A stretch of 32,007 nt of DNA from Chitinophagaceae bacterium (GCA_025923075.1 JAICGN010000044.1:1-32007), one strand, 5' to 3'. Shown: positions 7,954 to 16,578, numbered from the stretch's first letter. Made by a program: numbers and translations. The notes: a model not told the origin generated them from the letters alone.

Positions 7954-8676
7954 TTGGAAAATCTTATCTTAGGTCACGCTCAAATCAAAGGAGATGTGGT
8001 AGTTGTCAGAGAAGCGCTTATAGTTGGTGACTTATCAGGACACAACTTGAATGATTTTTGGCGATCGAGAGCAAAATTCCTGGAATTAACAGAAGCTGAA
8101 TACCATAAGGGTGTTACAAAAGAGTTTGAAAAAATAATTAATGCGCCTGACAATGCTGAATTCAATCTTTGGTTTGAGTATGACCTGTTTTGCCAGGTTA
8201 ATATGTGGTTTGTTATTTCAATCATCAATAATCTATCAATAAAGAAAAAAGTGTATGCTGTTTATACTTCTTATTTAGACAGAGCTGATAAACAGTTTTG
8301 GAATGGATTTGGGTCAGCAACATCATGCCAACTTAAAATTTGTTTTGGTGATAGGATTTCTTTAAATGACGCTGATTTGCAATTCGGACAAGACTTATGG
8401 GAACCTTATAAGACTGACGATCTTGAAGAATTGATTCGTCTTGCCAAGAAATCTCCTGCTTTTCCATATCTGCAAGAAGTAGTAAATGCGCATGTTGAAC
8501 GATTCCGGGGAGATGGCACAAAAGGAAGGCCAGAACGAGTTTTAGAAGACATCACAAAAAATATTTCAACGGATTTTCAGGAGGTCTTTAAAGAATTCTG
8601 GACCAGAGACAGCATTTATGGTTTTGGTGACACCCAACTGAAAGAACTTTATGACAAGGTAATGCACTACCGCTAA
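7954..8676 (+). CDS. DUF1835-family protein with a damaged or missing N-terminus
   Basis: The 240-codon frame contains conserved features of Bacteroidota DUF1835 proteins: VVVVREALIVGDLSG near residue 15, FWRSRAKFL, LWFEYDLFCQVNMWFV near residue 69, GRPERVLEDI near 195 and a C-terminal STDFQEVFKEFWTRDSIYGF. The family normally begins with a strand of the form HIVNGDxLAE. Here the frame has no ATG; it opens at 7909 after a TGA, contains HVLAERLQ, and can start only from the TTG at 7954. The expected IVTN strand is present at 7902-7913 but in another frame. The function of the family is unknown. It may be a recent pseudogene or may still yield a shortened protein. Confidence 0.65.
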   Translation: MENLILGHAQIKGDVVVVREALIVGDLSGHNLNDFWRSRAKFLELTEAEYHKGVTKEFEKIINAPDNAEFNLWFEYDLFCQVNMWFVISIINNLSIKKKVYAVYTSYLDRADKQFWNGFGSATSCQLKICFGDRISLNDADLQFGQDLWEPYKTDDLEELIRLAKKSPAFPYLQEVVNAHVERFRGDGTKGRPERVLEDITKNISTDFQEVFKEFWTRDSIYGFGDTQLKELYDKVMHYR

Positions 8677-8983
8677 CATTAGTTACAAACCTAACACAGC
8701 TTTCTCTCAAGTGTTGAATGATTTAGCATACCAGCATCTTTAGCAGACATGTTAGTTCCGACTGTAAAACGTCACCTTTGATTTTTTTAGCGATTGGATT
8801 TCATACTCACATCGACGAATAGCCTAAATTCAATTTGTTGGTGGGAACAACAACGGCGTAACGTCAAAGAAATTTTCATGGTGATATGAAAATCTGACTG
8901 ATCATGCAACTCAATTCGTAAATTGCCTATCATCCAATCTGCAACGATTTACCTTAAAATTTTCTACACTAAAACTAACATGT
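8677..8983. other. 307-bp non-coding gap with hairpins
   Basis: No convincing gene is seen. Two structures stand out. ATTTTCAT (8872-8879) and ATGAAAAT (8886-8893) form a perfect 8-bp stem with a 6-nt loop about 90 bp before the glycine-rich protein gene, which could be an operator or an mRNA leader hairpin. CTAACAT at the end of the DUF1835 gene (8673-8679) is repeated inverted as ATGTTAG at 8749-8755. Confidence 0.4.
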
Positions 8984-9781
8984 ATGAAAACTGTATGCTC
9001 CATTTTTGGTTTATTGATCTCATTTGCTTCATTTAGTCAGCAATCAGATTTCACGGTTGCCCCAGGGGCTCAGCGAACGCTCACAGCTACGGAGCGAACA
9101 CTATCGTTGAAGAATTTTAACCTGGGTGATGACTGCACCATTATTATTCCACCGTCCATGGATGGATGGACTGTTACAGCAACAGATGTCACCATAGGCA
9201 AGAATGTAAGAATTCTTGGCACGGGGTCTTTCGGAGGAGCCGCGACTAATGGTTCGCATGGAATGAATGGTGCTAATTGTATGCCCGGAGCAAACGGCAT
9301 GAACGGCAATCTTGGATTGCCCGGCGGTGCTGGAAAAAATATTTCACTGACGCTGCGAATACGAAAGATTGAATCGCTTGCGATCAGTGTAAATGGTGGA
9401 GATGGCGGACCCGGAGGAAATGGTGGTAACGGAGGGAAAGGTGGAAATGCGACCTGTACCTGTAACGGTGGAACAGGAGGAAATGCCGGCAGTGGTGGCC
9501 GCGGTGGACCTGGAGGTAGAGGAGGTAACGTGGACATTTCATATAGCACCGTTGGCTCAGCAACTGTAAGTAATTCAAACTTTGTGATTCAGAATTTAGG
9601 CGGTCGAAGCGGCATCGGGGGAGTTGCGGGTGTTCCCGGTACTGGGGGTCTGGGAGGCGGCTGCAGTGATCCAAAAGCACTCGTCAAATTAGCTGGTGCT
9701 GCCGGCAGACCCGGAGCACAAGGGGCACTGTCAATTCAAGGTGCAAATGGTATAACAACTGTACAGAGCCCAGATAAATAG
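8984..9781 (+). CDS. Secreted glycine-rich, collagen-like repeat protein
   Basis: This 265-residue protein has a signal peptide (1-18, MKTVCSIFGLLISFASFS). A beta-rich region (about 20-78, with TIIIPPSMDGWTVTATDVTI) is followed by three glycine-rich blocks at about 79-118, 138-182 and 206-258, each made of G-x-x or G-G-x units (MNGANCMPGANGMNG; GGPGGNGGNGGKGG; GGVAGVPGTGGLGG). The blocks are separated by ordinary strands (LTLRIRKIESLAISVN; NVDISYSTVGSATVSNSN). Cysteines sit inside the second block (ATCTCNGG). I do not recognise a named family. The pattern suggests either collagen-like triple helices or packed polyglycine-II helices, in a secreted or surface location. It is monocistronic, with unrelated neighbours. 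Confidence 0.75.
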   Translation: MKTVCSIFGLLISFASFSQQSDFTVAPGAQRTLTATERTLSLKNFNLGDDCTIIIPPSMDGWTVTATDVTIGKNVRILGTGSFGGAATNGSHGMNGANCMPGANGMNGNLGLPGGAGKNISLTLRIRKIESLAISVNGGDGGPGGNGGNGGKGGNATCTCNGGTGGNAGSGGRGGPGGRGGNVDISYSTVGSATVSNSNFVIQNLGGRSGIGGVAGVPGTGGLGGGCSDPKALVKLAGAAGRPGAQGALSIQGANGITTVQSPDK

Positions 9782-9941
9782 TTTTTAGTCTGGATGGTTT
9801 CGCAGTACTGATCGGTTTTTAGTGTAATAAATGCATAATAGGTTCAGCGCGTTCCTGCGAAATACGTAAGAATTCTTAATAAGAGTTCATTATCCCCGCA
9901 GCAGCTAAGGTAATCTGTTACCGGCAATGCAAATGATGTAT

Positions 9942-11213
9942 TTAAAGCTTTCCCCACGATGGTCTCATTCCATTGCGCACAAGTAAGCGGGATCCGGTGC
10001 CATTTATGTTCACCATCCAGAGATCAGTGGCTTTGTCATCTTCGTGTGATTTTGAACGTTCATAGACAATCCAAGCTCCGTCAGGTGAGATAGAGAAGCC
10101 ATGAGCAAATTCATTTTCAAGTTGTGTTACTTTCCTGGTTTGTTTTGTTTTGAAATCATAGTGAAAGATGTTACCGGCATCTCGCATCAATGTTACCGTG
10201 GAGTAAAGTAACCCGGAGCCATCCGGCAACCAGTGAAGATCGTACAACAGTTGATATTGAATGTTCGAATAATCTGTTAGCCATGTACCTGGATGTGTAC
10301 CGCCTTCTTTAATTCGAAAGATACCTGATCGTTCACCTGAATTTTCGGTATAGATTACCTGGTTTGCCAGTTCGGGTGTAGGGCCCCAATCCCAGGAGCA
10401 AGCCCCAAAGGGAGCTTTGCCGGTAAACATGGGCTGATAGAAGAATTCACCTATTGGTGGGTTAGCCGGCAAACGATCGATAGTGCAGGTCCCCGTGCGA
10501 TAACTCAGTTCAGAGCCATTACTTCGCCAAACCGGACGAAATGCCCCGAATAGTTCAATGCCATTACCGCTGATAGTGAGATCAGGGGATTTCACTGTTT
10601 TGCCAGCCTGGACATCCAGCCCCGGAATAAACCAACGGAATTTACCCCACATTGCTACAACAGCTTGTGCTTTTTTGCCAAAATCCGCCACCGATTTAAA
10701 GACAAGTGTTTTTGAAGAACCTGGCGGCAGAGTAATTTGTTGTGGCTCGTCGGCACCCGCAACATATATTATAAAAATACCGCTGCTGGCTTGCGATTGT
10801 TGAAAAGCAAACTGGGTGTTTCGAACAGTAAGACTAACTGTGCCCTTCGGGTATCCCGCAAATTCATTTCGATCCGGTGGGTTTGTCAACTTACGTAACG
10901 TTGAGCCGTCGGGTTTAATCGCATACAGATCTGCGTCGAACAAGGAAGCGGCGGCTGCATGACTACTGGAAAAAGCCAGCTCCATTCCATCAGGTCGCCA
11001 TGCAAGATCGTTAATGCCCAAAGCTTCTTTTGCATCAGCGTGCGTCCAAAGGCGACGGTCATTATTACCGTTGGGTTCTATTAAACGGATCTCGGTGCCA
11101 TCACGGATATAGGCAATGGTTCCTGCCGGTGGACTCGGAGGATGATAAGCGAAAAGCAGCAAAGTACAAGTAGCGGCCAGTATCCACACAACAAAAAAAT
11201 GTTTCTTGTTCAT
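9942..11213 (-). CDS. TolB-like beta-propeller (PD40 repeat) protein, periplasmic or membrane-anchored
   Basis: The protein has 423 residues from the ATG at 11213. The N-terminus MNKKHFFVVWILAATCTLLLFAY is a signal peptide or anchor. The rest shows repeated xxWxPDGxxLxY units typical of WD40-like PD40/TolB propellers: LAWRPDGMELAFSS, LHWLPDGSGLLYST, FSISPDGAWIVYE, ending in MRPSWGKL. A GGAGG sequence sits 8 nt before this ATG on the minus strand (11222-11226), a good Shine-Dalgarno match that decides the start against the longer frame from 11243. No catalytic domain is fused to the propeller, so it probably binds a protein or surface ligand; the partner is unknown. No Pal or TolR genes are nearby. 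Confidence 0.85.
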   Translation of the reverse strand: MNKKHFFVVWILAATCTLLLFAYHPPSPPAGTIAYIRDGTEIRLIEPNGNNDRRLWTHADAKEALGINDLAWRPDGMELAFSSSHAAAASLFDADLYAIKPDGSTLRKLTNPPDRNEFAGYPKGTVSLTVRNTQFAFQQSQASSGIFIIYVAGADEPQQITLPPGSSKTLVFKSVADFGKKAQAVVAMWGKFRWFIPGLDVQAGKTVKSPDLTISGNGIELFGAFRPVWRSNGSELSYRTGTCTIDRLPANPPIGEFFYQPMFTGKAPFGACSWDWGPTPELANQVIYTENSGERSGIFRIKEGGTHPGTWLTDYSNIQYQLLYDLHWLPDGSGLLYSTVTLMRDAGNIFHYDFKTKQTRKVTQLENEFAHGFSISPDGAWIVYERSKSHEDDKATDLWMVNINGTGSRLLVRNGMRPSWGKL

Positions 11214-11221
11214 GTAATGTT

Positions 11222-11226
11222 CCTCC
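11222..11226 (-). promoter_or_regulatory. Strong Shine-Dalgarno site (GGAGG) of the TolB-like gene
   Basis: GGAGG on the minus strand is followed by 8 nt and then the ATG at 11213. It is notable because other genes in this window lack such a site, as usual in Bacteroidota. Confidence 0.6.
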
Positions 11227-11421
11227 AATAGTAATTTACCCAAACTTGCCGAAGTAGAAAAAATAATGATCAGAAAGATTCAACATATAGTCAACATACA
11301 ATAGATCTGTTACAACTTTGTTTCAGTATAGGAATCAAAACAAATTAGAGGTGAATTATGTTCTAACGTTGGGCACGATGTTTAAAGTCCAGCAGTTTTT
11401 TATTATCTTCTAAAAACATTA

Positions 11422-11988
11422 TCAATTCCGGGATCCAAACCTATCCTTCATTTTTCCAACAAGCATTTTTTTCGCAACAGAAAAAATAACCAGTGCAAGA
11501 CCAATAAGAAGCACTTGTAATCCGAGTAAAATGCTGATCGTTACAGCACCGGTACCAATTTTAAAGATCGTAGCAAGCGCTATGATTACCGCCAAAACCC
11601 CGGTAATAATTATCAGCAGGCCAGATGATGAAGTTTCTCTTCTTAAAGCTAATCCTGAGCGAATAAGATGAATACCACCAATCAGCAACCATACACCAAA
11701 CAAAATAGTCAATGCCTTCATTGTTGCTAATAGATTCGATAATAAAACTATTCCAAATAACACGGTAACAATGCTCCACAATAGCGAGCCGCTTTCTTTT
11801 TCTTCCTTCTCAGCGCTCAACCATCCGAGTATTCCGGCAATGCCAGCAATGAGCACCAGGATCCCAACCCAAATTGAAAGCCCGGCCAGTACATTAATCG
11901 GGTTGTTAAAAATAAAAATTGCAAGGATGATCAGCAGGATACCCTGGATGAGGAGTACCCACCATCTTCTGAATAATAGTTTAAGCAT
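11422..11988 (-). CDS. HdeD-like / DUF308 small membrane protein
   Basis: This 188-residue protein is almost entirely hydrophobic, with about six transmembrane helices near residues 9-27, 35-55, 66-86, 90-108, 117-139 and 147-168. The opening RRWWVLLIQGILLIILAIFI and the repeated G-rich helix pairs (LSIWVGILVLIAGIAGI; LTILFGVWLLIGGIHLI) are typical of the HdeD/DUF308 family, named after an acid-resistance membrane protein of E. coli. A basic C-terminus (KKMLVGKMKDRFGSRN) should face the cytoplasm. The role in Bacteroidota is not established. It stands alone between two intergenic gaps of about 150-180 bp. Confidence 0.88.
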   Translation of the reverse strand: MLKLLFRRWWVLLIQGILLIILAIFIFNNPINVLAGLSIWVGILVLIAGIAGILGWLSAEKEEKESGSLLWSIVTVLFGIVLLSNLLATMKALTILFGVWLLIGGIHLIRSGLALRRETSSSGLLIIITGVLAVIIALATIFKIGTGAVTISILLGLQVLLIGLALVIFSVAKKMLVGKMKDRFGSRN

Positions 11989-12153
11989 AAACGTAGGTTG
12001 AGGTTTAAGTTATGATGCAGCGTTATAGAATCATCGAGAAAGAAAATATGACTTTCACATCATCGGCGGCGCATCTCAAGTTACATAAATTTATTAAAGG
12101 TATAAACCCTGCGACAGGCACAAGACAGCAATTCAGCCAAGTACAAAATTATT

Positions 12154-13551
12154 CTACATAAACTCACCAATATCCTGCATGATCCGTGTGGCAATATGAT
12201 TCGCCTTTGTTTCAAAATCGCTTTCGGCATAAATCCGGATAATAGGTTCTGTATTGGAAGTGCGGAGATGCACCCAATCATTATCGAATTCTATTTTTAA
12301 ACCATCCTCAGTATTGATAGGATGTTTTTTATACTTCTTTTTTATCTTTTCGAAAATTGCTTTTACATCAACGCCATTATTCAGCTCGATCTTATTTTTA
12401 GAAATGAAATAATCAGGGTACTGGCTTCGCAATGATTTCATACCAAACATGTGATTGGCAAGATGACTTAAAAACAAACCGATGCCTATTAAAGCATCAC
12501 GTCCATAATGAAAATCAGGCACGATGATACCGCCGTTACCTTCGCCACCGATAACAGCATTTACTTCTTTCATTTTCTTTACCACATTCACCTCTCCCAC
12601 TGCTGAAGGAAAATATTCGCCGCCATGCTTCAAAGTAATATCTTTCAATGCACGGGTGCTGCTCAGATTGCTAACCGTGGTACCCTTTCTCCTGCTCAAT
12701 ACATAATCTGCAATTGCAACCAGCGTATATTCTTCACCGAACATAGAACCATCCTCACAAACAAAGCATAAACGATCAACATCGGGGTCGACCGCAATTC
12801 CCAGGTGTGCCTTTTGTTTTACCACTTCACGGCTTAATTCCGATAAGTGTTGTGGCAATGGTTCAGGATTGTGCGCAAAATTTCCGTCCACTTCATCGTT
12901 TATCACAATAATGTTTTCTAACCCTAATGCTCTAAGTAATGCAGGCACAAATGTGGCGCCGGTAGAATTTATACCATCAACAATAATTTTATATTGCTGG
13001 CTCGCAATTGCACTCCTATTTACCAGCGGATAATTTAAAATGGCATCAATATGCTTTTGCATGTAAGAATCATCAATTGACAGTTCGCCAAGTTCTTCTA
13101 CTGTATTAAAAACAAAATCTTCCTTTGCAGCTTTCTCCAAAACTTTTGCTCCCAATTCAGCCGATATAAATTCGCCATCATTATTCAAGAGTTTAAGCGC
13201 ATTCCATTCTTTGGGATTATGACTGGCTGTAATAATAATGCCTCCATCGGCCTTTTCTCTTTGCACTGCAAGTTCAACGGTCGGCGTAGTCGACAGTCCG
13301 AGGTCAACCACATCAATACCCATCCCGGTCAAGGTGCTTACAACAATATCACGAACCATCGGCCCGCTGATGCGGCCATCACGTCCAATCACAACTTTTG
13401 CTTTTTTGGGAGTTGAAGCCGAATTAGTATCGCCTGCAAGGATGCTTCCAAATGCCGCGGTAAATTTTGTAATGTCAAGTGGAGTTAAGTTATTCCCGGA
13501 GTTTCCGCCGATCGTACCTCTTATTCCTGATATGCTTTTAATCAATGCCAC
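12154..13551 (-). CDS. glmM: Phosphoglucosamine mutase / alpha-D-phosphohexomutase
   Basis: This 465-residue enzyme of the phosphohexomutase superfamily would interconvert glucosamine-6-P and glucosamine-1-P for UDP-GlcNAc synthesis in the cytoplasm. All four active-site elements are present: the phosphoserine loop TASHNP (Ser110), the Mg2+-binding loop DPDVDR (255-260), the sugar-binding loop GGEGNGG (335-341) and the phosphate-binding RTSNTEP (430-436). The N-terminus MALIKSISGIRGTIGG is complete. The sugar loop reads GEGNGG rather than the GEQSGH of the E. coli enzyme, a variant I associate with Bacteroidota GlmM; a phosphomannomutase or phosphoglucomutase role cannot be ruled out. It is transcribed divergently from the methyltransferase gene. 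Confidence 0.9.
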   Translation of the reverse strand: MALIKSISGIRGTIGGNSGNNLTPLDITKFTAAFGSILAGDTNSASTPKKAKVVIGRDGRISGPMVRDIVVSTLTGMGIDVVDLGLSTTPTVELAVQREKADGGIIITASHNPKEWNALKLLNNDGEFISAELGAKVLEKAAKEDFVFNTVEELGELSIDDSYMQKHIDAILNYPLVNRSAIASQQYKIIVDGINSTGATFVPALLRALGLENIIVINDEVDGNFAHNPEPLPQHLSELSREVVKQKAHLGIAVDPDVDRLCFVCEDGSMFGEEYTLVAIADYVLSRRKGTTVSNLSSTRALKDITLKHGGEYFPSAVGEVNVVKKMKEVNAVIGGEGNGGIIVPDFHYGRDALIGIGLFLSHLANHMFGMKSLRSQYPDYFISKNKIELNNGVDVKAIFEKIKKKYKKHPINTEDGLKIEFDNDWVHLRTSNTEPIIRIYAESDFETKANHIATRIMQDIGEFM

Positions 13552-13609
13552 GCTGTATTAGTTTTTCCGTTTAATGGATTTCTTTTGAAAAATAAAAATA
13601 TTAGGGATG

Positions 13610-13617
13610 CAAAAATA
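13610..13617 (-). promoter_or_regulatory. Candidate -7 box (TATTTTTG) of glmM
   Basis: The minus strand reads TATTTTTG, matching TAnnTTTG, 58 nt before the glmM ATG. No -33 element was found at 19-23 nt. Confidence 0.35.
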
Positions 13618-13654
13618 AGCTTTTACAGGGTCAATAGGTTTATTAGTTCGTGAT

Positions 13655-13662
13655 TACATTTG
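13655..13662 (+). promoter_or_regulatory. Candidate -7 box (TACATTTG) only 4 nt before the methyltransferase ATG
   Basis: TACATTTG fits TAnnTTTG and is followed by CGCC and then the ATG at 13667. Transcription starting a few bases after the box would give a leaderless or nearly leaderless mRNA. Confidence 0.4.
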
Positions 13663-13666
13663 CGCC

Positions 13667-14413
13667 ATGTCAGATCTGGCCTGGTATAAAGACTGGTTTA
13701 ATTCTCCATTTTACCACAAATTATATTTTGAACGGGATGTGAAAGAGGCGGCGGCTTTTATTTCAAAACTAATTGATCATCTGAAACCTGTGCCGGGAAG
13801 CAATATGCTTGATGTTGCCTGTGGCCGGGGCCGACACAGCCGGCTGCTTGCAGAAAAAGGATTTGTTGTAACAGGAATTGATATTTCTCCCGAAAGCATA
13901 GCTTTCGCAAAAAAATTTGAGAATGACCGACTGGAATTTTTTCAGCATGATATGCGCTTGCCGTTCCGGGTAAACTATTTTCGTTATGCCTTTAACTTCT
14001 TTACCAGCTTTGGATATTTTAAAACCCGAAGAGAACATGATGATGCGATCAGAACGATCGCAAATGGATTAAAACCGGGTGGAATTTTTGTGATCGATTA
14101 CCTGAATGTCCATTATTCTGAAGATCACCTGGTTCTTCATGAAGAAAAAAAAATTAATGGCACTGACTATGAAATTCGCCGTTGGCACGATGAAACACAT
14201 TTCTATAAAAAAATCAGGATCAGCGACCCGTTGTTAATGGACCCGCTCGAATACACGGAAAAAGTTTCCAAATTTTCTTTTGGCGACTTTAATGACATGC
14301 TAAGCTATCATGGTTTGCAGTTGCAGGAAGCTTTTGGAGATTACCAATTAGGAAGTTACCATGTGAGAACAAAACCCCGATTGATCATTGTTGCGCAAAA
14401 GAAATCCAAATAA
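13667..14413 (+). CDS. Class I SAM-dependent methyltransferase
   Basis: This 248-residue cytoplasmic protein has a Rossmann-fold SAM site: motif I MLDVACGRGRHS (47-58), the acidic end of strand 2 in VTGIDIS (68-74) and a motif-III-type KPGGIFVIDYLN segment near residue 140. The N-terminal WYKDWFNSPFYHKLYFERD is typical of a conserved group of Bacteroidota methyltransferases often placed near cell-envelope or cofactor genes. The acceptor (small molecule, protein or RNA) cannot be told. The gene is divergent from glmM and convergent with the sulfatase-like gene. Confidence 0.88.
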   Translation: MSDLAWYKDWFNSPFYHKLYFERDVKEAAAFISKLIDHLKPVPGSNMLDVACGRGRHSRLLAEKGFVVTGIDISPESIAFAKKFENDRLEFFQHDMRLPFRVNYFRYAFNFFTSFGYFKTRREHDDAIRTIANGLKPGGIFVIDYLNVHYSEDHLVLHEEKKINGTDYEIRRWHDETHFYKKIRISDPLLMDPLEYTEKVSKFSFGDFNDMLSYHGLQLQEAFGDYQLGSYHVRTKPRLIIVAQKKSK

Positions 14414-14432
14414 CTTGCGCGAATGAAAACCA

Positions 14433-14527
14433 AAAAACAATTTCCAAATAACAAATAAAACTCAAATCATAAATTAAAACGTTGAACTTTGTAGTCTGAC
14501 TCCTGACTCCCCGACTGCCGACTCCTC
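14433..14527. repeat. Intergenic repeat tract: AT-rich element plus ACT-core heptamers
   Basis: The gap between two convergent genes holds an A-rich stretch (14433-14480, with AATTTCCAAATAACAAATAA, like a frequent filler sequence of Bacteroidota genomes), then a series of GACT units at 14498, 14505, 14513 and 14520, spaced 7, 8 and 7 nt (ACTCCTG, ACTCCCC, ACTGCCG, ACTCCTC). The unit layout is the same as in the gap at 3450-3478. No T-tract terminator hairpin is seen. Confidence 0.55.
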
Positions 14528-14532
14528 ACCAC

Positions 14533-16509
14533 TCACTTCTCTCCATTATTCATCAGCATCCACCTTCCCGTTTCATAAATAGCAGTTGTGACATTGCTAA
14601 GCTTATTTTTTATGGAATCCTGCTGTGCGGGAGTATACGGTAACACTTCACTGGCTACAGGATATAAATGTTCCTCAGTAAAATTCAGGTTCTTAGTGAA
14701 GTAATACGTATCAGTGATCACTCCTATTTTACCTTCATCATGATAAATGATAAATGCGTAATTGTTTTGTTTGGCCGGGTGCAGAAGGTCTCTTCCCAGC
14801 GTAGTATTTACATAAGGCTGCTGCACCATACCTGCAATTGTTGGCAGCACATCAATTTGTGAAACTACTTCCGTTCTTCTTTGCGGCGTCAATAAGTAAG
14901 GAGCATAAAACAATAGCGGTACATGTTCATCGGAAAGTCGCTGATCGGTCCATACAGAAGGATACATGGCCGTCGCGTTTCCGGAAATTCCATGATCACC
15001 GATAAAAACAAAAATCGTATTATGGAAATAGGCTTCCGTCTTCGCCGATTCAATAAATTTTTTAAAACAATAATCTGAATAACGGAAACTGTTGAGTTCA
15101 TCTACGGACTCAAAACCATATTTTCTTAATGTATCTTTTGGCAAAATGATCTTTTCAAAATCCTTATCCTCCTCCGGAATCATGAAGGGCCTGTGATTAT
15201 CCGCCGTCTGTACGATCGCAAAAAATGGTTTTTGCTGTTGCCTGAAAACTTTATTTGCTTCAAGAAACAGATTTTTATCACTGATACCCCACACATTCAT
15301 TTTCGGAGAACTGAATGTTCCTTCAACATGCATTTGCAAGCCATCAATATTTTTTAACAGCCCGTTAAAATTATTGAATTCAGGACTGCCGCCGAGAAAA
15401 TACAGCTTATTGTATCCTTCGAAATTATTAATGATAGTATGTTGCTGCAGTGCCGCTTCGTTGCGTGTAGAGAATTTTGAAAGTTGAACATCCGGAATCC
15501 CGGTGATCAATGCAAACAAACCACGGGCTGTTGAAAAATGCGGCGAAAAACATTTCTCAAAGAAAACGCCGCTGTCGGCCATCTGTTGAAAATAAGGAGT
15601 TGTTTTTAGCGGGTTCCCGCTCATGCTGCTTTTATACATGCTGAACGACTCACACATTACAAGAACTATATTCGGTTTGCTTTCAAAAGCTTTTCTTTCC
15701 GGAAAAATCTCCCTGCGGTATGAAAAATCATTTTTGTTTGGCAAGGCCATCCAATCTGCCATGACAGAAAAATTGTCCCTTGCCGTGTTTTCATTGAACT
15801 GTGGCTTGCGAAACCGCAATGTTGTAAAAAAATTCTGAAGTGGGTTTAATGAAAGATAACTTTTGAAATTATCATTTAGCTCAAAAGCTTTTTTCCATTT
15901 GAGCGATGAAGTATTGATGCTTCCATATACGAATAGCAATAACATAATAGCTGAAATAAAAAACCATTTTCTTTTATAGGGTATGCCGTGACCGTCTGTT
16001 TTCGCAATCACTGTCCAATGCATTCGCCGGTACATCCAGCGGAAAAAAAGTACCGCAACCACTAAACCCAGCAACATCCAAAAAATAGGATACGACTGCC
16101 AAAGCATCGCCATTGAGATTTTTGCATCCTCCCAGAAATTGAGTGCACTTGCATTTAATCGTGTCCTGTTGTAAGCAAAATTTCCAAAATCAGCAGCGAA
16201 AAAGAAAAAGACAACAAAAGTGATAATCGCCAGATACCATGTCCACCATTTTTTATTTTTGTGAGAATAAAATGGGGAGAGATTAGGAAATAAGCTAATA
16301 GCGACAATTGGCAACAAGATGATGGCGATCCAGCGCAAGTCATAGCGGATGCCTAAAAGAAAAGAAGGTATCAATTCACTAAAGCTCAGATCCTTTGGCC
16401 TAAAAGAAAAATAAGTGGCAAATCGGAACAAAGTAAATATCAGTAAAAAGATGACAAGCAGGTTTATCACCCACATAATTGTCTTAGGTATTCTGAGCCT
16501 GATGAGCAT
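14533..16509 (-). CDS. LTA synthase-family membrane sulfatase-fold phosphotransferase
   Basis: The protein has 658 residues with five predicted transmembrane helices in the first 200 residues (about 12-30, 48-75, 90-108, 140-158, 182-200), followed by an extracytoplasmic alkaline-phosphatase/sulfatase domain. The metal and catalytic residues of LtaS-like enzymes are in place: Glu287 in VLVMCESF, the nucleophile Thr327 in STARG, His439 in NHRPF and Asp505-His506 in FIGDHG. Family members transfer phosphoglycerol or phosphoethanolamine from phospholipids to envelope polymers. Gram-negative Bacteroidota have no lipoteichoic acid, so the acceptor is probably lipid A, a glycan or another surface molecule (inference). 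The ATG at 16509 is the first in frame. It is divergent from the PAP2 gene, a functionally plausible neighbour. Confidence 0.9.
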   Translation of the reverse strand: MLIRLRIPKTIMWVINLLVIFLLIFTLFRFATYFSFRPKDLSFSELIPSFLLGIRYDLRWIAIILLPIVAISLFPNLSPFYSHKNKKWWTWYLAIITFVVFFFFAADFGNFAYNRTRLNASALNFWEDAKISMAMLWQSYPIFWMLLGLVVAVLFFRWMYRRMHWTVIAKTDGHGIPYKRKWFFISAIMLLLFVYGSINTSSLKWKKAFELNDNFKSYLSLNPLQNFFTTLRFRKPQFNENTARDNFSVMADWMALPNKNDFSYRREIFPERKAFESKPNIVLVMCESFSMYKSSMSGNPLKTTPYFQQMADSGVFFEKCFSPHFSTARGLFALITGIPDVQLSKFSTRNEAALQQHTIINNFEGYNKLYFLGGSPEFNNFNGLLKNIDGLQMHVEGTFSSPKMNVWGISDKNLFLEANKVFRQQQKPFFAIVQTADNHRPFMIPEEDKDFEKIILPKDTLRKYGFESVDELNSFRYSDYCFKKFIESAKTEAYFHNTIFVFIGDHGISGNATAMYPSVWTDQRLSDEHVPLLFYAPYLLTPQRRTEVVSQIDVLPTIAGMVQQPYVNTTLGRDLLHPAKQNNYAFIIYHDEGKIGVITDTYYFTKNLNFTEEHLYPVASEVLPYTPAQQDSIKNKLSNVTTAIYETGRWMLMNNGEK

Positions 16510-16578
16510 AAAAAGTCCACAAAGAAAAGAATTTCCCGCAACAGCCGGCTAGTTACCCTTATATTTTAACCGTTCCTC

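Noticed and set aside
9070-9549. Proline-rich open frame on the minus strand
   Set aside because: It is the antisense reading of the glycine-rich gene (GGN codons read back as Pro codons); the plus-strand gene has a signal peptide and a coherent domain order.
9867-9878. 12-bp palindrome TAAGAATTCTTA downstream of the glycine-rich gene
   Set aside because: It is short and AT-rich, has no loop or T-tract, and is not repeated elsewhere in the window; chance is likely.
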